Assembly (NCBI GenBank): GCA_022818135.1
Contig: JAFMSR010000017.1
Location: 13,166,602 to 13,230,601 of the forward strand
Direction of reading: 5' to 3'
Source: Saxidomus purpurata
Taxonomy: Eukaryota; Mollusca; Bivalvia; Venerida; Veneridae
Length of the DNA: 64,000 bases
A program made the position numbers and the translations under genes. The notes beneath the pieces were generated by a model. It saw only the letters and a program-made list of their open reading frames with translations, made no database searches and had not been told where the DNA came from. Shown here one piece after another: positions 52,901 to 63,978 of the stretch (its first letter is position 1; each line of letters starts with the position of its first letter).

Positions 52901-55900
52901 AGGGAGCGTCAGTGAACCGAAGCAATACGTTTGTTTATTAAATAACTTTTGTTTATTGGCTCCTATGTTCGTTAACTATCCGACGTAATAAAAAAGGAAG
53001 AGCTATCATAAAAATGAAAGACAGGGCCAATAATAAAAACTAGGGCCAATATCACTTATTGGACTGGTCCAATAAAAGATTGCTGACAAATGATTGGCTG
53101 TTGAGAAATCTGAGCATTCTGATTGGCTGATGCGTTCAGATGTTTAGTTTCTCGAAAACGAAAACGGCCACCAACTTGAAATCTGTTGAAATCAGCCTTG
53201 AAGATTGATTGGCAAAAATGAAAATCAACTTTTAATCAATTTCTGCCTGAAAACCCATTTAGAAGGATAGAAAATGCTCCAACTAAGAAATTGAATACTC
53301 ACATCAATATGCTTACTTCAAAAATGAATATGTTAGAGGTATTTTTATTTTCACATCTGCTTGTTACTGTCTGTTTCTGACGAGTTATTGCCAGTGAAGA
53401 CGATAGTCTATATACATTGAATCATTTTTAGTTTGATTAGTTATTTAATAAAATTGTCATTTAATGAGTGTCCTCTGACACTCGTTTTGGCCTTCGCCCT
53501 CCGGGCTCGGGTCAATACGAGTGCCCTCGGACAAATAACAGAGGCAATATCAAATCACTCATTTAATAACATATATATAATCATTAAATAACTTAAGTTT
53601 ATTGGCTCTGATATTCGTGAACTACCCGACGTATTAAAATAGAAAGACAGAGCCAATAACAAAAACCAGGGTCAATATCACTAATTGGACCGGTCCAATA
53701 AAAGATTGCTGACAAATGATTGGCTGTTGAGAAATCTGAACATTCCAATTGGCTGATACGTTCATATGTTTAGTTTTTCGAAAACGAAAACGGCCGCCAT
53801 CTTGAAATCAGTTGAAATCAGCATTTCATATAAAATAAAGAAGAAAAAAGAAATCGGGTCCAGAAGATTTGTTCTTTATATCCGGAAATTTGCTAAATCC
53901 GGGGTCGTTTTATACGGAGTTTGTTGTGTATAGAAAGTTTATTAGCCACAAACATTCAATATTATTGAGTAGCCACAAACATGTTACATTATTCAGAATT
54001 TTGAATAAAACCTGATAGAAATAATTCCATAAGTCTACGAAATGTCTGTGCAAGTTCCAGTCAGCATGCTCGTGGAATACCACAGTTAAGATCTTTTCTT
54101 ATATTATCCTTTCAGTGACTGGTTTTATGGCCCAATTAAAAGAAGGGTAACTCTGGAAAAACCGTGATGACACCAGAAATTTGAATTAGTTCCCTTGATT
54201 TATGTAATAGCGACCTTTGTCATACGAGTCTGCCATGAAAATTTAAAATTCATTTTAGCTCGACTATTCGGATAATTATGAGGGCTATTGAAGCCACCCT
54301 TGCATCCGCGTTGCACATTTGTCTAACTCTTGCATGCAAGCTACTATTATGCGCATATCTCATAATTGATTTGAACTTTACTTAAATTTTAAAGGATATC
54401 AGACAAACAAGTTAGATAACTCTTGACTGAATTTCTGTAGATTATGTCCCTTTTTAAACTAAGTTTTGCTTGCAAGCTATTATCATGCCAGTCATCCCGA
54501 AAAGTGCCTGTTTGTCTGACATGTCAAACAAAAAAAATAGCCGGTCAGGCAAACTTTTGCTGCTGTCGGACCGAATGTCTGGCACTTTATGGCCTTTTAC
54601 ACAATAGTTTCTGTTGTTTGCTCAGGCAAACAATTTGACTGGTGCCTGACCGAATGTCAGACATTGTAAATTGTTTTAGGGAAGACTGTCATGCACACAT
54701 AACCACTGTATGGATTGATTTGAATCTTCAGAAATACATTATTTATATCTTATAAGTGATATAAATCTTGTAAGAAAAAAGCTTGTACGTAAAATTCCTC
54801 GTCCAAAACCACAAGGCCAAGGTCTGAGATACGTTTATATACTATCTAGTGCTCCCCGTCAATTTATGTTAATATTAACATATTCGTAATTATTTTACGC
54901 CTAACATCAAGTGATAAGATGCTTAATAGTGTTTCGGGAGTTTGCACCCTTGCCAATACCGCTGATATTTTGTGAACCTCTCTAAACCATTATTGACGCT
55001 TGAAATTACAGTCTTTTACATACACTTGCATAGACAAAACTTTAAAACCGACTCGTTATAAACTACAAGGCCTACAGCTTAGATATTTTGAGAATAGCAT
55101 CGTCTACAAGTCCTCTTTTGAATTTATCAAAAGCATGTCCCTTGGGTCCAAATTGATCCAGCCCGGTTGTCACTTGTTTTTTCTATATAGAATGATACGG
55201 GAAAAAAACTTTCATAATATTCTTGTCCAACCCTGCTATTATAAAAACTAAGATGTTTGGTGCGTAATAAGTTGACCTTTGGTTTGTTCAGATCATGAAT
55301 CTGGGATCAAAATGGCCCTGCATGTGGTTCACTTGTTGTACAAACTGGAGACTTACACATGTATATCTAAACAAACAAGGTGCTTCAGCGACGTGTTTGG
55401 TGTGTAGCAATGTCTAGAAGTCCCGTGTGATCAAATTAGGTCACTAAATTCCTAAAGATTGTTTTAGGGGGGAACTTTTCAATATCTATTGACCTGATTT
55501 CGGGATAATTTCACTGGAATGTCCTAAGGGTGACACTCAACTACTACTGTTGAAGTCATCTTGATTGTTGGTAAAAACATGGCTTCATTGGACGGGGACA
55601 TATTCCATTTTATGGTTCAAAAAAATCTTCTCGTTTGATTTGAAATAATGTTACAGAACGTACAGTAAATTCTGCATAAAACGACTCCGAATAAAGCGAA
55701 AATCCGGATATCAGGAACACATTTTCTCTGTCTGATTTGTTTTCTTTCTTTTTTTTTATACGAAAATGTTAAATGGATAAAACAAACCACGGATATAACG
55801 AACAAATTTAAATGATCCCAAGAAGTTCGTTATAAGCGGAGTTTGTATTATTTTGTGACGTTCAGCCAAAACTTATTTAAGTGATGTTGTTTAGTCATTC

Positions 55901-58900
55901 GACAAGTAAACAAATGAATATATAGTCACCTTAAGGCGTGGCTCTTCTCCCAAACAGTTGTAGCATATCATACACGTTTATCTCAGACAGCATTTGTGAA
56001 TTTGTGAGACTTTGAAGTAATTTTTAAGAAATAGTCTATATATATGTGCCCTTCTTCCAGAACTGCTAAATAGATGTTGATATGTGAAAAACGTTGACTT
56101 TCTTGATTTCAATACTGTGTGTTAAAATGAACCAATTTGTGTTGAAGGTTATCAGTGCTGTAATGGAACCTCTTGTCAAAATCTCACTGTTTCAGATGTG
56201 TCTTGTTTGAAATTACGAATATGCTATTTTGTTTCTTTTTTTATATTACAGATCACTGCATGTTCGCACAAAATCTGGATAATTTTGTGTCAAAAGTGAC
56301 AACCATCACGCACAGAATCAGCGCATCCACTGCGCTGGACGAATTATACGCAAGATGCGTAACTGAGTGCGCACAGAAATGCAGCCACAATACGTTTTGT
56401 CGTTCTTTCTTCTTTAACAAGGATCGTAAAATTTGCCAGCTCCAGGACGTGTTATTTGAAAACTACTACCAGCTGGGGCGTCTCCGAAACACGAGATACT
56501 ATAAAATGAATAAAGGCAAGTGTAGCTGGGATATATATATATTATTGTATTTTGTCGTATTGTATATTATTGTTTATCATTGTATGATCACAATGATTAT
56601 ATATCATAATATCGTGTTGTTACTTTAATAGTATTGGTTCTTTCTATAGATGCATTGCCTATAGTGTGTGTGGTGTGACATACCGGTAACATGGCACGGC
56701 ATGGCAGTGCATTGCACTGTGGGTGTGGTATGGCATACCGGTAACGTGGCAGGGCATGGCATTGCATTGCATTGTGGGTGCGCTATGGCATACCGGTAAC
56801 GTGACAGTGCATGGCATTGCATTGCATTGTGGGTGTGTTATTGTATACATGTAACGTGGCAGGGCATGGTATTGCATTGTGGATGTGGTATGGCATACCG
56901 GTAACGTGACAGTGTATGGTATTGTATTGCATTGTTGGTGTGGTATGGTATACCGGTAACGTGGCAGGGCATGGCATTGCATTGCATTGTTGGTGTGGTA
57001 TGGTATACCGGTAACGTGGCAGGGCATGGTATTGCATTGCATTGTGGGTGTGGTATGGTATAGCGGTAACGTGACAGGGCATAGGTATTGTATTGCATTG
57101 TTGGTGTGGTATGGTATACCGGTAACGTGGTTGGGCATGACATTGTATTGCATTGCATTGTGGGTGTGGTATGGCATACCGGTAACGTGACAGGGCATGT
57201 TATTGCATTGCATTTTGGATGTGGTATGGTATACCGGTAACGTGACAGGGCATGGTATTGTATATCATTGTGTGTGTGGTATGGTATACCGGTAACGTGA
57301 CAGGGCATTGTATTGTATATCATTGTGTGTGTAGTATGGTATACCGGTAACGTGACAGGGCATGGTATTGTATATCATTGTGGATGTGGTATGGTATACC
57401 GATAACGTGACAGGGCATGGTATTGTATATCATTGTGTGTGTGGTATGGTATACCGGTAACGTGACAGGGCATTGTATTGTATATAATTGCGTATGTGGT
57501 ATGGTATACCTGTAACGTGACAGGGCATGGCATTGCATTGCATTTTGGATGTGGTATGGTATACCGGTAACGTGACAGGGCATGGCATTGCATTGCATTG
57601 TGGATGTGGTATGGTATACCGGTAACGTGACAGGGCATTGTATTGTATATCATTGTGTGTGTGGTATGGTATACCGGTAACGTGACAGGGTATGGCATTG
57701 CATTGCATTGTGGATGTGGTATTGTATACCGGTAACGTGACAGGGCATGGTATTGCATTGCATTGTGGGTGTGGTATGGTATAGCGGTAACTTGACAGGG
57801 CATGGTATTATATATCATTGTGTGTGTAGTATGGTATACCGGTTACGTGACTGGGCATTGTATTGTATATCATTGTGGATGTAGTATGGTATACCGATAA
57901 CGTGACAGGGCATGGTATTGTATATCATTGTGTGTTTGGTATGGTATACCGGTTACGCGACTGGGCATTGTATTGTATATCATTTTGGATGTGGTATGGT
58001 ATACCGATAACGTGACAGGGCATGGATTTTATATATCATTGTGTGTGTGGTATGGTATACCGGTTACGTGACTGGGCATTGTATTGTATATCATTGTGGA
58101 TGTAGTATGGTATACCGATAACGTGACAGGGCATGGTATTGTATATCATTGTGTGTTTGGTATGGTATACCGGTTACGTGACTGGGCATTGTATTGTATA
58201 TCATTGCGTGTGTGGTATGGTATACGGGTAACGTGACAGGGCATGGCATTGCATTGCATTTTGGATGTGGTATGGTATACCGGTAACGTGACAGGGCATG
58301 GCATTGCATTGCATTGTGGATGTGGTATGGTATACCGGTAACGTGACAGGGCATTGTATTGTATATCATTGTGTGTGTGGTATGGTATACCGGTAACGTG
58401 ACAGGGTATGGCATTGCATTGCATTGTGGATGTGGTATGGTATACCGGTAACGTGACAGGGCATGGTATTATATATCATTGTGTGTGTAGTATGGTATAC
58501 CGGTAACTTGACAGGGCATGGTATTGTATATCATTGTGGATGTGGTATGGTATACCGATAACGTGACAGGGCATGGTATTGTATATCATTGTGTGTTTGG
58601 TATGGTATACCGGTTACGTGACTGGGCATTGTATTGTATATCATTTTGGATGTGGTATGGTATACCGGTAACGTGACAGGGCATGGCATTGCATTGCATT
58701 TTGGATGTGGTATGGTATACCGGTAACGTGACAGGGCATGGCACTGCATTGCATTTTGGATGTGGTATGGTAAACCGGTAACGTGACAGGGCATAGGTAT
58801 TGTATATCATTGTGTGTGTGGTATGGTATACCGGTAACGTGACAGGGCATTGTATTGTATATCATTGCGTGTGTGGTATGGTATACCGGTAACGTGACAG

Positions 58901-61900
58901 GGCATTGTATTGTATATCATTGCGTGTGTGGTATGGTATACCGGTAACGTGACAGGGCATAGGTATTGTATATCATTGTGTGTGTGGTATGGTATACCGC
59001 TTACGTGACAGGGCATGGTATTGTATATCATTTCGTGAGTGGTATGGTATACCGGTAACGTGACAGGGCATTGTATTGTATATCATTGCGTGTGTGGTAT
59101 GGTATACCGGTAACGTGACAGTGCATGGCATTTGTTTGCGTTGGAATATAAACTGTGTTGTATAAGGTTGTATCATATTATTAAACTGTACTGTACTGAT
59201 TTGTAGTGCATATATTGAATATATAAACGCATATTTAAAATAAACTTTAAACATGCAGATATCATATTTACACGAGTATGAACTTTTTATCATTGAGATA
59301 TTTAGATGTAAAACATTTAGTACTACATTTTTACAGTAGTGCTCTAATAGCCTTTGCATGTATATTAATTTTTATGGATTTCGACATGTAAGCCTTTTTA
59401 GAGTAAATTAAAATAAGACACCGGATACCTCAAATACAAATACAAACTTTAAGGTTTTTTTAAAGGAAAACAAAAACAAGAATGTATGTAGACAATTATA
59501 GTTCTTCATATCGAAACTTGGATACACTAATTAACAATAAATAAACTAAATATATTTTATACAGCAGAGATTAATTCTTAATTATCAGCTATTTAATGTA
59601 TTGAAGATCGTTGACAGAAGTATTAAAGTCCCATGATCACTGTATGCCTTATAATAAATAGATTTCTGACCGTCAAAATTGACTATTTTTTGTACTTTCC
59701 TAACGTTGATTTTTAAATTGATTTTTATATAGTATATAACGCAGTTTTGTTTTCAATCATATTGCAAGCAAATAAGAAACACTTCCTGACAATACTGTTT
59801 CTTGAAGAAGCAACCAAAAAATGAAAGGTAGATTCGATGTTTTTTTGAGTACATAGAACACAGTTCTATCATTAGTTTATCTATTAATTCATCATTCTTT
59901 TATTTGATTCTTTAAAGGGATAACGGAACTTTAAGGTCTAAGGCGATACAATAAATTCACGAAATACCCCTTTATCTGTTTCAGTGTTGTCAAACTTCAC
60001 CTGTCCACTTGCAACTCCGAATACCACTTACAACACAGTGTTGTTATCGGACAATACCGATTTTACATACAGGTAAAGTGATAATTTACTCGAACTGTAA
60101 AAGGTTATCCCCTCCTTTAGTAAGCACAATTTCGACACAGTGTAAAAACCAGTTGTGCATTTGTACTGTAAACTGGATTTTATTCGCGGTGCTTTAAATC
60201 TCGCCATTTTCGCGAATTTCCCTTCGCGCTTATTTACAAATCTCGCGAGATATTCATTTCACATAGAAATCACTGTTCGTGAATTTAAAATTTGCGAATA
60301 AGTCTGTCTGCTTAAAAATCGCGAAATTTATTCAAATTTACAGTAACACTTTTTAAAGTGTCTTAGATTATCCATGGTATGGTTTCTGCGGAGAGGAGTG
60401 CTTTTCGGCAATGAATTGTTGGGTGCTTCAACATGATACAATGCTAATGTCAACAGCATTGCACAAGAATAATGTTTAAAGGGGCACTCCCTACAGAAAG
60501 TAGATTATATTCTCTAAACATAAACAAGTGTATTTATGCTTTTAAAGTTATTTTATTGTGACATCAGTTTTAGGGAGTGTCTCTAAGATAGCTCGTGGGT
60601 GTCCCCTAGAAATTGGGTCATAGTTTTAAAGTCAACGTAGCCTTAATAAGAAAGTTTGCATTACAATCCAACGAGGCATTGATTTTTGTACTTGGAAATT
60701 TCGTTAAAAGCGCTACTAAGCAGAGAGTTGTATTTTCCGTCGATTTTCTTGTTTTTCCCGACAATTCTCTGTCTATGTGTTTAATGAAACGACTGTATTG
60801 TCATGATTCATTTATCGATTCGAAAAATAACATAAAAACTATTTCGTCGCCAAAAATATGAGAAAAAAAAACGTGCAGGGGCGACCATTTTTTCTACAGA
60901 CGAAAAACGTTTACACTGGAGAATTTGATTGGTTAGAATACGTTATTAGAAGACTTAAATTACCAATCAGAATACGTTTATATGAACATTTTGCGAACGA
61001 CTTTTGATCAATCAGAAAACGTATTAACTATTAAGGAGAACTTGACCAATCAAAATACATTTGTAGGTGTAAATCGGAATACGTGTCCTTGATTTTCATA
61101 TGTCGTTTATTTCTAAATTACTACAGGGTAGTGCTGAGCCTCGAGACGAAAGCTGCAGCAGAAGCAGCATGCATAGCAGAGGGAGCCTGGCTTGTACGCG
61201 TTCTTACTGAGGAGATAATGCAAACCCTGGTCACTGTATTTACTTCATGCCCAGGTGAGGGAAATCAAGTCTAAATCTTAATCTAAATCATTTGCATCAA
61301 AATTTATAAATGTAGTGAGCGCATTGATTAGAATATGACAGCGTCCGAATCGAATTTACCAAAAATGTAGTTCGAAACATTTGTTTTGTAAATAAGCTTC
61401 GATTGTCAGAAAGTAATGAAAGCTTGATCCAGATTACGGAAAGTGTATGAATTCAAACGCTTTCGAGCATTTTCATATATCTTTCCAATACTTTTCAAAA
61501 TATGTATTGATACATCAAAGTGTTCCAATTTACTACTGCACTGTCTATACTCAGCATGCATGGTATAAACATGCGTTAAGCAAGTTTGTTATGTCAATTT
61601 GCCCATGGGGAGCGGTGGTGTAGAGGTTTAGGTGTCTGTCGCTCATACCGGAGGTTGCGGGTTCGAGCCCAACCAAGGTCACGACCGTACCTCCTCATAT
61701 GACACCAGTACTGGTTTTTCCAGGAAGCGGACTCGAGAGTGACTTGATAAGCTCAAAGCTTTCTTCACAATCGAACTAAAACAAATTAGTATAAACTAAT
61801 TTGCCCATGACTTATTGACGTTCTTAAGTTCTGAAGTTACAGTGAAGAACCACATCTACATATCACTATTTAGTCGGTGAATAATTTGGGCAGTGTTCCT

Positions 61901-63970
61901 CAGGTGAGCGATCCAGGGCCATCATGTCCCTCTTGTTTACACATATGAGCATTGATGTTTGACAAGTTGTACCACCATGCTTCTGTCAGTTCAGACGACT
62001 CCTCTGATTCAATGACAAGCTCCGTCATTGCAGACGGTTCATTGTTAGGAACACAGACATTGTTTTCAAAGAGTGGTATGCGTGAATTTGCACAAGGTTT
62101 TTCGTATCCTTTCTTTACTGAATGTTGGAATGGCGGTGACTTCACCATGTCGTTGTAAGACCCTACGGTTTTGTATCCAATCAGCACTGACCGTTGGCCT
62201 TCGGTTGAACAGATTTGACTTGACCCTCTTGTACATTGTCCTCCGGTCCCATTCCTTAGTTATTTTACAAGGATACCGTCAGTCCGGTCTTTGTGGAGCG
62301 CTCTCTGGAGACCAATCCAAGAAACAAGTGTAACTCTCTTTCTTGAATTCACCTGAGCTATATACAGAATTGCACGAAGCCAGCCTGTCGGTTCGTTAGG
62401 CAGAGTTTGGTTAGTTTCCAAGTACAATATCAGTGCTTACAATGATTTTCCCAACCACACTGGTCAGACTAATGGGTCGATAGCTTGATGAATTACCTCT
62501 CTTCTTCCCGTATTTGAGGACGAGTATCATGGTCGACTACCTCCAAATCTGTGATAGGTTACATTCTCTCAGGCTAAGGTTGCAGTTCTTAGAAAAGAAT
62601 GTTCATTGCGAAGTTACAAACGTGTATAAGCATCTCGTTAAATGTAGTAATGCCAGCGGCACCAGGTTATTTCTTGACTTTTAGCTGTTTTAGAATTCTT
62701 TGCAACTCATTCAGTGTGAAGCATTTTTCCATTACGTCTTATGAGCTATTGTTTCCCTCTCTATGGTGTTTTCTGCTGACAGGGATAAACTCATGTTTTC
62801 ATAATAGTCAGCGCATCTCTGCGGCCTCTTTTCCTCCCAGCAGGGTTCCATTCTCTATCAGAGTTTGAATGCCATATGCTTTCATTCTTCATAACTCAAC
62901 CATTTGGTGAGCTTAGTTTTGCGTCGTTCTTTTCCGGGTTGAGAGATACAATTTTCTCTCTGCAGCTTCTCCATCTGACATTGAGCTACAATTTAAGTAA
63001 CTTGGCATTTGCTTGTTAACATTTTATGAAATTTCTGTAGAGGGGTGTTTCGCCTCTCGACTTGCAATCGATAACTGACCACGAAGATATTCCAAGTCAT
63101 TACTCGAGTATGGCTTGTATTCCTTTCCAAACCCTCGATATATACATCTACATCTATGTGGTGCTTTCAGAATGACCATACTGAAGTGTTTTGTGACTTG
63201 ACCGATGTCTCTGCCATCAGTACATATATTTTTTTCAGAAGTTATTGGTAAGTTCTATATGTATGGACTCCGTTCCACCGAGGGAAGTACGGCTCTTGTT
63301 TAGTTTTGTTCACAGCCGAGGGTCTCATCATGGGCATAAGGGCTTGTCCTTAGAACATTTTATGTCTGGGCAGACTTCCGAGTCCATTGCAGTTCAGTCA
63401 GAGGCTTCGAGGTGTCGATTTTTCGTGTGTCGTAATGAAGTACAACTGAACATCCCCTTTATGAACTACTGCGTGGGGCTTTTCCATGGATATTTTATGT
63501 AGTGGTAGAGAAGACTTGCGTACTCGGCTCCCTTTGCGTATATGGTTATCCAGAGGTAGAGGCTGAGTGCAAGTCTTAGAGATGACAATCACACCTCTAG
63601 ATATCAAATTGGATGAATCAGATAATTGAAAATGTCTCAATCCGGATAAATCCAGCCTTAACTTGCCATCGCAGTTGAGCTTAATAAATGAGCTTGAACA
63701 TAAACCCTGATAATATAATTTTGTTTTCATTTAGGTTTCATCAATTTGGATGAGTACTGGATCGACGGAACTAACGCTAATGCCACTGATTTCTTTAACG
63801 TTACCCAGTGGACAACATCCGTCGGCGATCCTTTAACATACCAGTTCTGGGCACCAACGAAACCAAATTTCCCGGATACAGAACATTGTATTTCACTTTG
63901 GACAGATGGAGGTTACATGTGGAATGACCGAAAATGCTCAGACTCTTACTATTATGTATGCGAGAAGTAA
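49931..63970 (+). CDS. Secreted PAN/Apple plus C-type lectin domain protein (5 exons, complete, 254 residues)
   Basis: Five exons (49931-49979, 56252-56515, 59985-60072, 61127-61254, 63735-63970) join in frame to 255 codons including the stop. Residues 1-17 are a short signal peptide. Residues 17-105 carry a PAN/Apple-like domain with C52, C56, C60, C66 and C78 in the spacing CVTECAQKCSHNTFC....C. Residues 111-252 form a C-type lectin fold: C149-C252 and C228-C244 are the expected disulfides, with WIDG (185-188) and WND (239-241). The sugar-selectivity triplet reads KPN (219-221) where EPN or QPD is usual, so calcium-dependent mannose or galactose binding cannot be assumed. Spacer and lectin region hold several N-glycosylation sequons. 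Bivalve genomes carry many such lectins, often implicated in recognition of microbes; the role here is inference. Exon 1 is linked to exon 2 by phase only, across 6.3 kb. Confidence 0.82.
50308..50840. repeat. Decaying minisatellite, about 37-bp unit
   Basis: Repeated GACAAAGTGATTTTGTAAGC and TTTTCATTTGAG blocks. The first four are near-identical, and later ones diverge progressively to bare GCGATTTT...AAGT motifs. Lies in the first lectin intron. Confidence 0.8.
52497..53575. mobile_element. Palindromic element, arms about 360 bp
   Basis: The left arm (about 52497-52860) runs from GAGTGATTTGATATTGGCCC to AAAAGTTGATTTTCATTTTT. The right arm (about 53212-53575) runs back from AAAATGAAAATCAACTTTTA to CAATATCAAATCACTC. 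The core (52925-53210) carries a block repeated directly outside the right arm. Noncoding. Confidence 0.82.
53576..53830. repeat. Direct repeat of the palindromic element's core
   Basis: Matches 52925-53210: ACCGGTCCAATAAAAGATTG against ACTGGTCCAATAAAAGATTG, then CTGACAAATGATTGGCTGTT and CGAAAACGAAAACGGCC in both. Confidence 0.85.
54255..54400. repeat. Fragment of the 13.5-kb tandem-core family, opposite orientation
   Basis: TTTTAGCTCGACTATTCGGA, GAGGGCTATTG and CATCCGCGTTGC mirror the GTCGAGCTAAAA tail of that family. Confidence 0.6.
54401..56251. other. First lectin intron, 3' part
   Basis: No exon found. Contains AATTCTGCATAAAACGACTC and TTCGTTATAAGCGGAGTTTG near 55665-55845, resembling inverted ends of a small decayed DNA element, but the boundaries are not clear. 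Confidence 0.4.
56252..56515 (+). CDS. PAN-lectin exon 2: PAN/Apple domain, GC donor
   Basis: After acceptor ATTACAG the exon reads DHCMFAQNLDNFVSK to RCVTECAQKCSHNTFCRSFF and YYKMNK. Frame continuity demands an exit in phase 1, met by the donor AAAG/GCAAGT. The nearby GTGTAG donor would put a stop in exon 4. Confidence 0.82.
56651..59131. repeat. 55-bp minisatellite array, about 45 units
   Basis: Unit core is GGTATGGTATACCGGTAACG then TGACAGGGCATGG plus a variable block of either GCATTGCATTGCATTGTGG or TATTGTATATCATTGTGTG type. Period 55 is not a multiple of three, so antisense ORFs cycle through all three frames. A diagnostic GGGTATGG variant at about 57688 and 58404 shows a 716-bp (13-unit plus 1) internal duplication. 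It lies in the intron between the PAN exon and exon 3 of the lectin gene. Confidence 0.95.
59985..60072 (+). CDS. PAN-lectin exon 3: spacer and start of lectin fold
   Basis: Acceptor CTGTTTCAG, donor GTAAAG. Encodes VLSNFTCPLATPNTTYNTVL then LSDNTDFTY, with N-glycosylation sequons and the extra N-terminal lectin cysteine C111. Enters after one base and leaves in phase 2. Confidence 0.75.
60164..60345. mobile_element. Hairpin MITE with TACTGTAAA ends
   Basis: Starts TACTGTAAACTGGATTTTAT plus TCGCGG and ends TCGCGAAATTTATTCAAATT plus TACAGTA, with CG-rich TTCGCGAA motifs inside. The same TACTGTAAA-type end occurs at 21880 and 22455. Confidence 0.72.
61127..61254 (+). CDS. PAN-lectin exon 4: N-terminal half of C-type lectin domain
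   Basis: Acceptor ATTACTACAG, donor GTGAGG, phase 2 in and phase 1 out. Encodes RVVLSLETKAAAEAACIAEG then AWLVRVLTEEIMQTLVTVFT and SCP; the AAC..EGAWLV segment is the classic first helix and strand of the fold. Confidence 0.86.
61596..61809 (+). mobile_element. Full-length tRNA-derived SINE with perfect 12-bp target duplication
   Basis: Body 61608-61797: A box GGTGGTGTAGAGGTTTAGG, B box GGTTGCGGGTTCGAGCCC, then GACACCAGTACTGGTTTTTC and tail CACAATCGAACTAAAAC to AGTATAAACT. AATTTGCCCATG flanks both sides (61596-61607 and 61798-61809). Best-preserved copy in the window, in the fourth lectin intron. Confidence 0.93.
62350..63200 (-). mobile_element. LINE (non-LTR retrotransposon) fossil, endonuclease-RT linker and RT N-terminus
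   Basis: On the minus strand, from high to low coordinates, one can read RGFGKEYKPYSSNDLEYLRG (linker region), then MEKCFTLNELQRILKQLKVK and a stop where a Ser is expected. PGAAGIT and EML follow, then MILVLKYGKKRGNSSSYRPI and SLTSVVGKI, the reverse transcriptase landmark. Frames shift and stops interrupt it, so it is dead. It lies antisense in the last lectin intron. Clade is not determinable by eye. Confidence 0.78.
63735..63970 (+). CDS. PAN-lectin exon 5: C-terminal half of C-type lectin domain
   Basis: Acceptor TTCATTTAG. Encodes the WIDG, KPN, EHC, WNDRKC and YYYVCEK landmarks and ends at TAA. The AATAAA signal starts two bases after the stop codon. Confidence 0.92.
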
Positions 63971-63972
63971 AT

Positions 63973-63978
63973 AATAAA
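63973..63978 (+). promoter_or_regulatory. Polyadenylation signal AATAAA for the PAN-lectin gene
   Basis: Canonical hexamer separated from the TAA stop (63968-63970) by two bases, implying a 3' UTR of only about 20-30 nt if used. No other signal can be seen before the window ends. Confidence 0.6.

Noticed and set aside
56651..59131. Regularly spaced repeats suggesting a CRISPR array
   Set aside because: Units are head-to-tail 55-mers with no unique spacers and the genome is clearly eukaryotic.
56659..59359. Many overlapping minus-strand ORFs of 74-184 codons with PCHVTGIPYHT repeats
   Set aside because: They are by-products of a 55-bp repeat lacking stops in all antisense frames; no promoter, splice sites or domain.
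61900..62187. 95-codon minus-strand ORF as part of the LINE or a gene
   Set aside because: It shows no RT or endonuclease motif, and its end (GGTGAGCGATCCAGGGCC) looks like a repeat terminus; not supported as coding.
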